From NCBI GenBank assembly GCA_016508695.1, contig VNKQ01000005.1, forward strand, positions 1,674,001 to 1,738,000: a stretch of 64,000 bases of DNA, given 5' to 3'. The stretch is from Hyphodiscus hymeniophilus (Eukaryota > Ascomycota > Leotiomycetes > Helotiales > Hyphodiscaceae). Positions 32,532 to 45,110 of this stretch are shown one piece after another (the first letter of the stretch is position 1; every line of letters starts with the position of its first letter). The notes below the pieces were generated by a model. It ran no database searches, was not told the DNA's origin, and saw nothing but the letters and a program-made list of their open reading frames with translations. The translations under genes were made by a program, and so were the position numbers.

Positions 32532-35500
32532 ATGCGCCAGCAACACTTGATGGACATGGCAGACGGACACCGAATACGGAGGGACCGGGATTCTTCGACA
32601 GATTATCGGAGCCCTGCGAATAATAGCGAGAACGAAGGTGAGGAGAATGGGGTCGAAATGCCTGGAAAAGAAAGGGAGCTTACAACTGTGAGTGGGGAGG
32701 GGCAGGAGGGGCAGCGTTCAGGGGAGTTGGGGATGGCAAAGGGAACGGATATTGCGAGCTCGACTATGAAGTCGTCTCAGCAGCTGTCGCAAAATTTAGA
32801 GGTGGTGAGTCTTGCTTCACTATTTGCACCAGAGGAGAAAGCTGATATGCTTGTACAGCACTCGTCTTCAAGTCAACCGCGACGACTGAGCTCGAGTATT
32901 GGAAGTGTCTATATGGCGAGCACCCGAACGAGTACACAGGATCAAGCTATGGACGTACAGGGCAGCGTGGATGACCCATTCGCAGATTACGATGTCCTCA
33001 ACTCGGAGAAGGAGTTTCTCCTTCCTATCCTGGACGAGGCTCCGGAGGAAGAATTGAAGGCTTTGAAGAAGGCTACAGATGTGGATTTCTGGAAGCCCGA
33101 GTTCTGCCTCATACCTAATACTAGATCTACCGTTGAAGCGTTCATACAAACACATCCGCATTGGACTTCGTGCAAATCGGCGGGCTTCGATCAGGGAAGG
33201 GATTTGGACGACGATGAAATGGCTGAATTCCAACGGGATGTCTACCAGTTTGCACAAGCGACTGGGATGGGGAAGAATCAGGCAAGGGTTGAAGTGATGC
33301 GTGCTGTGGCTGCTTGGAGAAAAGTAAAAGGAGTTGGTGGAGAGACGCTGGATGAGTGGGATGAGGAAACCTACGCCGAGTGTGCAAGCCCAGTATTGAC
33401 ATCAAGGGAGGATGTCATGCGATTGGCCAATTCCGAAGCAAAGATTCCAGAGAAGTCGAAGAAGAGGAATCATGAGGCATTTGTGCAAGCGCCAGCTCAT
33501 TGCTCTAGTCAAGCTGGGGAGATTGACTCCGGCGATGTAAAGCGTCTGAAGAAAGTGTTGAAAAAGGAGAGAAAGAAGGAAGCTCGTGAGAAGAGAAAAA
33601 ACGAGGCCAAGGCACAGAAAGCTGCTGTGGAGGTGGACAGTCACAACGGTGATCCGCCTACCATGGATTTATTACCCGAAGCTATCTCGAACAATCAAAG
33701 GAATGTTGATGAGCAGCCAGCAACGAAGCGAAAGAAATCAAAGTTGAGTCCTACGACTTCAGCTTATTTTGTGAAGCCTCACAACCTTACGCCGACATCA
33801 AAGCCAGACCCTCCGGTCACAGTCAGCAGTAGCACCCAGATCTCCGATAGCAACAAAAGATCTAGGAAAAGACGGAGAGAGGAGACTCGGACCGAAGATT
33901 ACTCAAAACCAGTCGACACGGTCATTAGTCCTCGAACAGTTGTCAAATCCATCGAATGTTACGAGCCAGTCGTCAATGACACCACTACGCAGCCTATAGC
34001 CAAAATCATATCCGCAGTGCAAGAAGATAATCTAGCTCAGGCAGTTCTTGATCGAACTCACAAGGTGGAAGAGAATGGCTCCGGACCTGCGGAAAAGAAG
34101 CGCAAGCGGAACAGGAGAAAGAGAAATCAGAACCGCCTACCAAATAGACTGCAGGATGCTGCCATTGCTCAGGACTCAAAGGGTGCCTCGATACCAGAGG
34201 AAGCGGAAAAGCTCCACGTCAAAAAACGCTCGCGGACTGAGCTATTGGTTGAGAATGTGTTCAAACCGACTGAAAAACTAGAACCCGAAAGTGCCTCTGA
34301 ATCCGAGCAATATATCGGCGAGGATGTTACACTAACGTCGAAGCGCAATCGAAGGAGAGAGCGACAACCTACACCACTCAACCCTACGCTTCTTGAAGAA
34401 TCACACCAGTCACTGCCATTGTCTGGTGAGCCCGAGCTGCTTCTAAATGGACTCGATGCAGAGATCGCTGGAAAGCCAATCGGTGCGGAGACATCGCAAA
34501 GGCAGGAAGTCTCAAAACTACCACTGAAGAAGAGACAGCGACAGCGAGAAAGGAAGTCTAAAGGCAAGAATGGAGAAGACGTCAAAGCCGATAGAAATAT
34601 TGATGCAGAAGGTCTGAAAGAGCAAGCCGTAGTCGAGCCCTTGAAAGAGCTGCATAACACCAATACCAACTCATCTGAAGAAACTAGGATGCAGAGAGGT
34701 AGAGAAAGAAAGAGTGAAAGAGAAGGGCACGAGGTGGAAGCGGCTAGTAAGTTACCTAGCGAGCATTTAAAAGCACACCGCTCGTAAGAAACCAGGGTTT
34801 TACGAGTGGTTGTCAGCTCCTGGATACCCAAACTCAGCATACATCGGTAGATGAGAGCATTTTCCAAAATGATACAGACGAAAACCATGGTCATGATGTG
34901 GTGGATGGCCACGAAGAGAATCCACGCACTCCGGATCAAGAGATCAGCGTTGTTATTTACACACCTTTGAAAGCATCAATGTCCCAATGTCCAAGATCTG
35001 CATCCACTAAAGCACAACAAAATGATGATGACCAGATCTCAATCTTCAGCATGGCAGACTACGGAGCTTTGGACTGGGATCATAGTGGAGATGAGTCTGA
35101 CTTTGAACGAGTTTTGGTTTCGCCAAAACCCAAGAGACGAGCATCGTCAGCCCACCCAGCGAGGCAGCCTCTGTTCGATACACAGCATGCATCACCGTCT
35201 AGGGAGAGACGTCGCGCCAAAAGTTGTCCCGTAGCAATCGATAGACGAGCAACACAGCCGAGAGATGAGAATGGACGGTTTGTGCGTAACGGCCCTAGAT
35301 CTGGCAGAGCACGTCGCAACTCAACGAGAACAACAGAAAGGCTATCCCGCGGCTCAAGCCCAGGTGCTCCTCAACAACGGGATGCGAGAGGAAGGTTCGC
35401 GCGCGGAATTGCTGTTGCAAGCAGTACTCCTATGCCGCCGAACAACGTGAAGCCAGGTCCACTTCCACAGCCATCCAGTCGCTCGAGCGAAGCAAGTTTG

Positions 35501-36687
35501 CAGCAACGAGACACTAAAGGAAGATTTCAAAGAACGCCTGCGAAACCAGTTTCTGCTTCTGCCCCAGTAGTAGAACTACCTTCCAGAACAACTTCCCAAC
35601 AGCCGTCTCACCCCAAACGAGTGAAATCCCCCACGAAAACAGTCACTGTGGCTTCATTCAACTCACCTTTTGAAACACCTCCCAAAAGGCCTGCGTCCGA
35701 AGTAAGCCCATCTCCCACGAAGACCACGAAAGCCAAGAAACCGCCCGCAAAATCACCTTACTTCCCAGCACCAATCTCGCCCCCTAAATCACCTAGGCCC
35801 GGGGCCAAATCCAAGATCAGATCCCCCCCCAAACGTCCCCCAGGCGGTCTGGTATCCTGCATACCCTTTCCCCCCTCTCCGCTCCCCACTTCGGTCTGAT
35901 TCAAGAAAAACTTGCCCATGATCCCTTTCGCCTCCTCATCGCCGTAACGTTCCTGATCCGGACGCATGGCAAACACGCCATCCCCGTCTTTTACTCTCTG
36001 ATGTCCCGGTTCCCTACCCCAGAATCGCTCATTGAGGCGGAAAAAGATGAAATTATCGATATCATACGCCATTTGGGGCTCCAGAACTCGAGAGCTGCGA
36101 CGTATCAGATGTATGCCAAGATGTGGCTCTCATCCCCACCCATTCGAGGGAAACGATACGCAGTGAGAGGCTACCCCTTGAAAGAATCTGGCCGCGATAT
36201 CCCGCGCGACATCGTCATCGACGACTCCGACCCACGAGTTGCGTGGGAAATAGGCCACATGACATCCGGACCCTACGCCTTGGACTCGTGGCGAATCTTC
36301 TGCCGCGATGTGCTGCGCGGCGTTGCGGAAGGCTGGAATGGTGAAGGAGCAGAGGAGGGCTTCCAGCCGGAGTGGATGCGTGTTCTGCCCGAGGACAAAG
36401 AGCTCAGAGCGTACTTGAGGTGGATGTGGCTCAAAGAGGGCTTTGAGTGGGATCCGTTTACGGGCGAGAAGGAGGTTGCTCCTGCGGATCTGACAAGGGC
36501 TGCAATGGAGGGACGTATCGCTTGGGACGATAAAGGCGGGATGAGGGTTCTTGATGCTACTAGTGAAGATGCTGTGTTGGTTCAGGGTGGATTGGGAGGT
36601 GAGCTTTGTGAGGAGATTGTGAAGCATGACGCGGAGAACGAGATTCCCGACAGCGATTCGGATGATGATGATGAAACGGAAACGTGA
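32532..36687 (+). CDS. MBD4-like G/T-mismatch DNA glycosylase with a long disordered N-terminus (one-base frameshift in this sequence)
   Basis: The end (from about 35840) is an HhH-GPD glycosylase of the MBD4 type: a frame reading APHFGLIQEKLAHDPFRLL, FLIRTHGKHAIPVFYSLMSRFP, then LESLIEAEK-type helices, VAWEIGHMTSGPYALDSWRIF with the catalytic Asp in ALDSWRIF, and a tryptophan-rich close (LRWMWLKEGFEWDPFTGEKE). Family members remove T or U from G mismatches arising from deaminated 5-methylcytosine. Before it, GGLVSCIPFPP lies in another frame. The switch falls in a six-C run at 35870-35875, and one extra C would restore frame. Upstream, an intron 34747-34850 (GTAAGT...GGTAG) joins a 740-residue Lys/Arg-rich part, giving about 1350 residues. 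That part includes an ordered block (DVDFWKPEFCLIP, FQRDVYQFAQATGMGKNQAR) and several KKRKR signals. It could alternatively be a separate gene. Confidence 0.7.
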
Positions 36688-37707
36688 GAACGATCTCGGA
36701 AACTCTAAGCTTTCGTTATGATAGTGTGTAATAGTGAAACGACGATTTTGAATCTTAATTATGATGAATGGCTTGTGATTATTGACAAAACTATTTTCCC
36801 GAGCAGGTATTCGTGCCACATCTATAAGTGCTCGAAAGCATCTGTCTCAATATTCCAACGTCTCGCCCCCAGTACTACCGAGCAGAGCCAAGTAGCCACG
36901 ACGGTTCATAATATATGTCCCTTACCAGGACAGTTCTCACTTCTGTATTCAAAAAGAACTTCGTAGAATGCATTCTCGTTCGCAATGATTGCTTACGGTC
37001 AGATCTAGTACCCAATTACCTTACTTAACCCCGTGTAGGTAAAATAGCATTAGTTTCCTTTCCGCACTTCTCGTCTTCGCTCACTTGGTCGGCAACACAC
37101 TGTCCACAATGCAAGCGTTTGGCCTATTCAAGCCTTCGATACCGCCATCCAGACATCCATGTCAATCGGTCTCTAACTGCCTCACGGCGGATATCCAAGG
37201 AGACTGGTATCGAGGATAGTGATGGAGGGAAGTACCGCAACCGGGCAGATATCGAGGACAGACGATGGCGATGTCTCGTTGGCGATTTTGTCGTCTCTTG
37301 TGCACACCTTAGTGCTCAATTACCCGTCGTCAATGAGATTGCCCGAGCCATGACTGACAAGGTTTTCAAATTCCAAAAGCATGTAAACAGCAAAACGTCT
37401 CTGAAGCCCGTCATTCGATTCGAACCATTTGGAAACTTCCAAATCGCGCGCCGAGAGATCCAATGGACCGTCGGTGTGTTTCTCAGAAAGAGACTTTGAG
37501 TAGAAATGGGAAAGGAGAAAAGAATTAAAGGTACTAGGGATTATGAGTTTATACAAGCGATCTATTTTCATGGCCCTGCGTTGTAACGTTTCGTTCTGTC
37601 TCCAGTGTTTACTTAGGATTGTTGTATACTCGTTTCACGAATATTTAAAGTCGCTTTTCTATCTACCCCCTTCCCGTCTCCGTGGCGCCCCAATTCAATT
37701 TTCAAAC
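36688..37707. other. Intergenic between convergent genes
   Basis: The 3' sides of the glycosylase and the debranching enzyme. Frames at 37119-37499 (plus) and 37571-37320 (minus) overlap, and neither shows a signature. Confidence 0.45.
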
Positions 37708-40700
37708 TCAATTCTTAAGCTGCGAGACATCATATTGAGCCGCATCATGATACAGATCTATCAAGCAGCCCGCACTCCAAGCCTGTGTAGGCGACTAAAT
37801 TGGTCAGCATATCGCTCATTTCAACTCGTTTCGTGCTTAGAAGGCTTACCGAATCATGGCAATACTCCCCATTCTTCTGCGTCAACTCGGTCAATCCGGC
37901 CCAAGGAGAGCTAATGATAGCTTCCTTACAGCCTTGCAATCTCCTCGTAATCTGTTGGAACGCCTCCACTTTTCCCTCCGGACCCTGTCTCCTCTTCAAA
38001 TCAAACTTCAGCAATGCTCTCAAAAAGAAGCCCGTTGGCCACAGCCATTCAGGACCTTGATGGTAATTTCTTCCCTTGCTCGTCGCGAAGTCCGTAGAAT
38101 CTTCAGAGTTGTTATAGTACGGACGGTAATTAAGATCAGCCGGATCAAGAGTCGCCATTCCAGTGGGCCCACGGATGACTCTATCCGCAAGTTCGAGGGC
38201 AGCTAGGGCGTGCGTGTCGTCGAAGAGATCGGGTGCTACGGTCATGGCTATGGGAAAATTGGCACGGAGTTGGTAGTCTTCGTATTCTTTGCCAGATTTA
38301 TAGAGATCTTTATAAATTCCTCGGCGGTTCACAATCTTGGTATTGATGTCGTATTTCGAATCCTCTTTCGGGTCGAGAGGAACGTAGTAGCAGCGTTCGA
38401 AGCTATCTTTGATCTTCGCGGCCCAGTCCTTGAACGTGATAACTTTGAGACCCGGGTCTGAGGTGCTGACGCCTGCATACTTGTACTTTCCCTCTGCGCG
38501 GAGTTTAGCGACCCAAACGAGTGTGCTGTATGATAGCCCGGTGATCTCGATAGCAGCGCCGTCACGGGGTGTTCCTGGGACACCCTTACTTCCTGCACGA
38601 TCACTCTCACCCATTTTGTCCATCCATGTTCCGCAATTAAACTGGCTGCCTCCGTGGATGATACCAGTTGACCAATCAACATTGACATCAATTTGGAATC
38701 CTTCTGGCTTCATTTGCATGTCAAGGTTTGGACCTGCATTAGCTTCACGGAAGGAGAGGCCAGTTGCGTGACGTTGAAGGGCTTCTTGAATGATGTCTTC
38801 GAGAGTAGACGATTTTGAATAAGCACGAGCATCGTCTGATGGGAACCAAGTGTCGTCATAGGGGAGGAAGCGCCGAGGAACCTGTTCTTTCAGCAGATCC
38901 ATTCCATTAGGGACGATCTTGGTGTAGTCTTGGATACATTGAAGAAGGAACCAGATGGCGTCTCGAGCGTTGTACCGCGGTGCATCACCACTACTCAGAA
39001 GGTTGGGGATCATGCCGTGTTTTAAGACGCTGGCAAAGGCAAGGATATGTTCTCTGCACTCTGCATATCGTCCTGTGCCCAAGAAAAGACCTCGAGCAGC
39101 AATAAAGACATCTCGGCCCCAGCATCTGGCCCACTCCACAGAAAAATGGGGCAATCCGGCTGCTAATGACGGGACAGCTTTCTTGGGGTACAATGATGCA
39201 GAGGCGACTAAGCCAGTCTGTTGTACGCTCACCATAGCCAAACTTTGAAGGAACCATTGTCCCTTTCGTACGTTCTCATTCATGAGTTCAAGGCCACGGT
39301 CCCATGCGGCCATATAAGCCGTGCGAATGACCAAGCCGAAGTATCTTGGGAGTAAAAAGCTTGGGATTTTGCGGATCGCATCGAATCGCTCCTTCAGCCA
39401 GGTAGCTGGCTTCAGTAATCTCTCCTGACCAGGCTTCTTCGCTGCTCTTTCAAGACGCCCATAGATGTAATCGAGAGCCCATTGCCCGTCTCGCAAATGC
39501 TGGCATAGAGGATGTGCCAGATCGTTGTCTTTGATGATGTTTTTGAGAACACTCCAAAAGCCCTGCAATCCAGCGTAGACCAGTTTGCCATGCCCTGGTA
39601 TGTCATAAACGCCATCCTTACCCGCACTAGAATCTAGCTCCTCTGCCTCACATTTGTAGAGAACAAAGTTGAGATCAACCAAATCATTATCGGCAAAGGC
39701 GGTCTTCGCACCAGAGATTACGTATGTGTCAAGCCCAGTGGCGTGCTCGGCAGCAGGAATCCAGGTCTCGAACAGTGCAATACTTCCAGGTGGGAATTTG
39801 TCGCGCACAGTGATGACTGTCTCATCAGACTTCGACTCTAACCTGATTCCGGGCAAATCAATTACTTTGCTAGGAAGGCCTCGCAGAAATCTTTTGTCCT
39901 CCAATACTTCTTTCTTCGCTTCGTCACTAGTATCGACTTCGAGCATCCAACTTCCCAGGTGACGAACCTTTGTACCGCCGAGATGAACAGGATTGAAGCC
40001 GCCATTTCCGTTACCATAGCCTGGAAACGCGGTATGAGCAATGAGGAAGTAACCCTTTCGAGATTCTGGATGAACTCGATGAACCGTAATGTATTGGTCC
40101 TCGTGATGAATGTGAGTCTCCTCGTAACCATCTTTTCCCATGAGCGTATGTATTTGATTCAAAAGCTTCTTGATTCCACCAATACCTCCTTCACCGCCTC
40201 CAACTTTGATTTCTTTCTCAGATGAAGCTGATTTGTACAGTCTGCTCTCGTGAACGAGGTCCACTAATTTGGGGTACACTTCATCATAGCCCATTACACT
40301 TCCAGTCGAGCTGGCACACATAGCAACGAGAGCTGCATTGGGGAGCGTATCTCGAGCATCGCGCTTCTGAGCTGGTACCTCATTGTCGTGCGTACAATCC
40401 ATAAAGAGCGCGTGAACAGGAGTTTGCTTTATGTTGCGAACAAGCTCACGTGCACCTTTCGACTGTCCGTGAGAATTCCCATTCGAAAGCTTCTTGTCAG
40501 CACCCACGATCTCATCGACCTCGAAACTGCCAATTGGACGACCACCATGGCGGTGGACAAGACGGCTGAGTTCACCTGTTCCCCAAGCTTGCATTGCTTC
40601 TCTGATGAGGGAACTGAGACCAAGTCGCTTCACGAACACATAGTCCATTTCTTCGGATCCAGTGAAAAGCTCAGCAACCACAAAGAGGTTGGGTCGAACT

Positions 40701-42468
40701 CTCCGAGCTTCATCGAGAAGATACTCGGCAACGTGAAGGGGCGTTGAGTGGCAATTATCGATGCGGAAACCTGTGAAATATTTGGCCATCAAACGAGTGT
40801 ACGCAGCCATGTGTTTCCACAAGTATGGGCTATCTTCGGGGCCTGATCCATATCGAAGCTTCACACAATCGCCCCATACGATGACTTCACGTCGAAGATA
40901 GGCACGCGAACCGGGTCCCGCATTATCGATGAGTGCGTTTGCCGCCCAGATCCAGCCGTTGTTGACCAGAGCTAGATCTTCCTTCTTGTGCTTTTCCGTG
41001 GTTGAGTTGTTCGGTAGACGAGTGAAATAGGATTCCACGAGAGGGTTTTTAGAATCGATTTTCCCTTGTTTGGGACCATGATCATCAAGTCTGGTATATT
41101 TGACACGATTGAAGATCTGCTCCAAAATTTCCGCCACATCACCATCGTATTCCTGGTAGAACGGGAGATTAACTTCGTCCAAAATGCCCCCCATACGACT
41201 GCGTGCTGCACCCTTATCAGCCGAGTCGGAGCTGTCTCCTTCGTAACGACCGAATATGGCCGTGATCAGAGCTGCTGCGATGGCAGGGTCAGCTTTTCGT
41301 CTATGTCTCTCTCCCATTCTCTCCGTATTAAGCATTCCCTTCTCAGCTAAGAATTTGGCCTGCTCGGCCGGTGTGGCACTTTTGATGGACTCCAAGCCAC
41401 CAAATCCGGAGCCACCGAAACCTCCTGCGGGGAATGAAATCTTCCCAGCTACCCAAGCCTGGACAGCGGCATCAGCATCACGCTTCACATCAATCACGTA
41501 GTACTCCCAAAGCTTGAGATTCGCAATGACCTTCGTCTTGATCGCCTCCATGATCTTCAACAGCTCGTCTACTGTTTTCAACTCTGTGGGAAGACCGTTC
41601 TTCTCCAAATCATTACCGAAATGCATTAATGCCGTGTCTAACTCCAACGCAGATCGTAGCCACGGTGCTGTAGAGACATTGTATCCTACTTCTGGATGTT
41701 CTTCAAGCCATTTGCTGTTATCCGCAGTGTGGTTCCAAACGACATCTGTGAGACCTAGCAGGCCATGATTACGTTCCATACTCTCAACCAATTTCTTAAC
41801 ATCAGCCTCGCCATTTGGAAAGCACTCTGGATCCCAACCAAGCTGGTCGTATATGCTGTATGGCGAATTTGATTGTCCTCGTTGCTGCAGTGGCGTGAAA
41901 TGGATCATATTGTAGCCTCTGTCGCTGATTCCTCTCAAGTGTTTCTCCCAGTCTGTGGGGTACTTCCCCATGAACTTGGAAATCAGGGAGAAGATTGACA
42001 ACGCCGGCAGAGGCAGCGCTTCTCCCTCCAGCGTGAGGCGTGGAGCAACGTCGATGTAGTATAGAGGGGTTTTTGTGGGTTGAAGAGACTTTTCATTGGT
42101 TTCGGATAGGTCTGGGAGCGGGGTATATGAAGTATAGAAGGCAAATGCGCCAGCGCCATGTATGGGTATTGAAATCTCGATTGTTCGATTAAAGTCTGGT
42201 TGAAGCCTGGGCAAAGTCAACATGCAGACTCGGCTGACAAAGATAGCACCTACTTGAACTCTCGGTAATCCTCGCGGTGGTATTCAGCACCCTCTGAGGG
42301 GATGTTTACCCAAAGACTGCCATGTCTGCAGATTGAAGAAGTCCCTTCAATCTCGAACCGCACAGTAATTGGGGCTGCCGTCTTGGGCGTGAGATAGATA
42401 TATCCTCCAGGCACATCCGGACTCCCGTCGTCCTTCAATTTGAGGCGGTATATTTCCGACGAGGCCAT
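37708..42468 (-). CDS. GDB1: Glycogen debranching enzyme (4-alpha-glucanotransferase / amylo-1,6-glucosidase)
   Basis: Bifunctional cytosolic enzyme that removes glycogen branches. Three exons, 42468-42254, 42206-37850 and 37794-37708, give 1552 residues, the normal length. N-terminal: MASSEIYRLKLKDDG, a beta-sandwich domain. Transferase half (GH13-like): MIHFTPLQQRGQSNSPYSIY, LTDVVWNHTADNS, GFRIDNCHSTPLHVAEYLLD with the nucleophile Asp at about 555, and FVVAELFTGSEEMDYVF. Glucosidase half (GH133): FSVEWARCWGRDVFIAARGL, GMIPNLLSSGDAPRYNARDA, GLSFREANAGPNLDMQM and the terminal CHDSSPTQAWSAGCLIDL, which is only restored by splicing the 55-bp last intron. It looks fully intact and is transcribed divergently from glycerol-3-phosphate dehydrogenase. 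Confidence 0.96.
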
Positions 42469-43750
42469 GATCAGGGCGATTGTGTATGTGCAATCAACGA
42501 TTGGAACTCTTCCCGAGCTGTCGCTGTGCCTCTGAGGGTCGAGCTTGCGTGAGGTCGCAAAAAGATGGGACGATGAGGCTGAGTGCGTGAAGAATGGCCA
42601 GGAACTCAATCAACAGTTGCAAGCAAAGACTTAGGGAAGGGGGTGAGGAGAGAAGCGTAGTAAAAATGAAGCCTGTCAGCGGTACGGATATCTGCAAATT
42701 CGGCAACAATTGCGGTCTGGATTTCCCAAAAGGCGGCTCAAGCTCGAAAATAGTGGGCAGGTACGTCATGAAACAGGTACAGCTACCACCTACAGTAGCC
42801 CGGTCTTGACCGCCTACACTGTTCCTTGCACAGCAAGATCGAGGCCTAAGGTAGGTAGGCAGGTAGGTTGAAGCGATTGCAGAATCTATTTCTTGGGATT
42901 TCCTTGATTCCACGTGTTGGAGCCGCATAGGGGTTGAGCTGTAGGGAGATACCTTAGGAGAGAAGAGAACGTTTGATTGTTTGCTTTTCCTGTCATCCCG
43001 TGTGACACTCCCCCGCGCTGTTCCCGCCCAACATCGAATAATGGCAGTCGAATTTCCCACGTGATTTGTCAGGCATTGGCTAAGGAGGTAGCGAGAGCAG
43101 ATAAGTGAAAAGTTGGGCGCTGTTGTCGTTCCTTTAACCCTACACAATCCCAAGAAGGAGATCATTGTGAGGAAAAGAAGTTCCTGCTATGCCTTTGCGA
43201 TATCACGGGATTAAGAGCTCAATATTAAAGGCTGATGAACGTACCTCTTTTGCCTGTTGTCGATGCATCCCACGTGATTGTGAAGTCGATCATGCCTCCG
43301 TAGTTTGATTGATGATTGAGCTTCTGGACCTCTTATACTTCATCTCCTGTTGTTTCTTGATTTTCTCCCCCTATCTCCATCCACCTCATCAGCGCTCTCC
43401 AACAAACTTTCAGTCACATGCAAACATGGGAGCAAAGTTCCCGCCGAGCAGCCCACCAGTCCGAATTCGTGGGCGGTGAGAGTCCTTACCCTCAGCTTGG
43501 ATGTCTCAACGAAGAAATCGTGGGGCGTAGGAACTGTCCGTAGTTGGGCACAAGACCAATGATCATCTACCGTACATCTCTGTAGCATACTCCCGCCATT
43601 TCTTTACGTTCCTCCACGCTGGCTTCACCGTATAAACTTCTACAATCCTCCCAGTTCTTGTTGATGTCCATTTCTGCAAACGGGAGTCAAGCTGCAAAAA
43701 GGTTGGCACAAACATCCAGACATTACACTGCAACCCAACAGCGATCCAGT
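42469..43750. promoter_or_regulatory. Divergent regulatory region between glycogen debranching enzyme and GPD
   Basis: It contains three CACGTG palindromes (42911, 43058, 43271). The last two sit in identical CCCACGTGATT contexts. AGGGG/CCCCT elements, the stress-response (STRE) core, occur at about 42929 and 43366. GTAGGTAGGCAGGTAGG lies at about 42850. Both flanking genes serve storage carbon and glycerol, which are stress-regulated in fungi. No gene is seen in it. Confidence 0.45.
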
Positions 43751-45110
43751 ATGGCAACTCTCGGCGGCCCCACGAAGAAGCACAAGGTGACGGTGATTGG
43801 GTCTGGGAATTGGTATGCCTCTTTCTAAATCTGTTTGCAGCTCAACTTGCTAATATCTCCAGGGGCTCAACAATTGCAAAGATAGTCGCCGAAAACACGA
43901 GAGCACACCCCAACCTCTTTGAAGAGGAGGTACAAATGTGGGTGTTTGAGGAAGAAGTGACCTTGCCGGAGGACTCGAAGTACTATGATGCCTCCAATGC
44001 AGGCAAACCCCAGAAACTCACGGAGGTAATCAATACCTGCCATGAAAATGTCAAATACCTCCCCAACATCGCCCTCCCCACGAACGTCATTGCAAATTCC
44101 TCAGTCCGAGATGCCGCCAAAGACTCCTCGATTCTCATCTTCAACCTCCCACATCAGTTCATAGGCCGCACCTCGAAACAGCTAGAAGGACATATCCTGC
44201 CCTACGCACGCGGAATTTCATGCATCAAAGGTGTTGAAGTGGCTGAGGACAAGGTATCTCTATTTTCAGAATGGATTGGCGAAGGGCTGGGAATATACTG
44301 CGGTGCATTATCTGGAGCGAACATCGCCAACGAAGTGGCAAATGAGAAATGGTCGGAAACTACAATTGCATATGATCCTCCCACAATGGACAGTCGAAGC
44401 CCCAGCCGCAACCCCTCGCCTTCAGACAATGTCTCAGCATCACCAAACATGGAGCACAAGGACGTCCGTGGAAGAAGTAGTAAGATAAGGCTTACTCCAC
44501 TGCCCCAAGAATACGTTCCAATCAATCACGCACTTTTCAGATCCCTATTCCACAGACCCTATTTTCATGTTCGCATTGTATCGGATGTCGCAGGCGTATC
44601 TCTCAGTGGCGCACTGAAGAACATCGTTGCGCTGGCTGCTGGATTCGTGGAGGGTAAAGGATGGGGTGACAATGCCAAGGCAGCAGTCATGCGAGTCGGC
44701 TTATTAGAGATGGTGAAATTTGGGAAAGAGTTCTTCCCTGAAACGGTTCGTGTGGAGACATTCACAGAAGAGAGCGCTGGAGTTGCTGATTTGATCACCT
44801 CTTGTGGCTCTGGACGTAACTTCCGGTGTGCCAAGATGGCAGTTGAGCGCGGCGTTACGGTAGCGGAGATCGAGAAAACGGAGTTGAATGGACAGTTGCT
44901 GCAAGGTACCAGCACAGCCAAGGATGTGAACAACTTCTTGAAGGCTAGAGGTAGGGATGGAGAATATCAACTATTCACGGCAGTTTTAGGTGAGTCGCTA
45001 ACCATGCTATCAGCCAGCAACGAAAGCTAACGGACTCTCTAGATATTCTTGAGGGACGGAAGACTGTAGATGACATTCCAGATCTCCTAGCTAGAGCAGA
45101 CGACCCGTGA
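43751..45110 (+). CDS. GPD1: Glycerol-3-phosphate dehydrogenase (NAD+)
   Basis: Reduces dihydroxyacetone phosphate to glycerol 3-phosphate in the cytosol; central for glycerol production under osmotic stress and for NADH balance. Three exons, 43751-43812, 43863-44989 and 45043-45110, give 418 residues. The Rossmann motif VIGSGNWGSTIAKIVAEN spans the first junction. Other blocks are VRDAAKDSSILIFNLPHQF, SGANIANEVANEKWSETT, the substrate-binding DVAGVSLSGALKNIVALAAG with the catalytic Lys, GVADLITSCGSGRNFRCA, and the terminal DILEGRKTVDDIPDLL. Between the two domains lies a Ser/Pro/charged insertion of about 35 residues (SRSPSRNPSPSDNVSASPN), as in several filamentous ascomycetes and probably a surface loop. 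It shares its promoter region with glycogen debranching enzyme. Confidence 0.95.

Noticed and set aside
37119..37499. 126-residue frame between convergent genes
   Set aside because: Overlaps an equally long antisense frame and has no signature; lies in 3' flanks.
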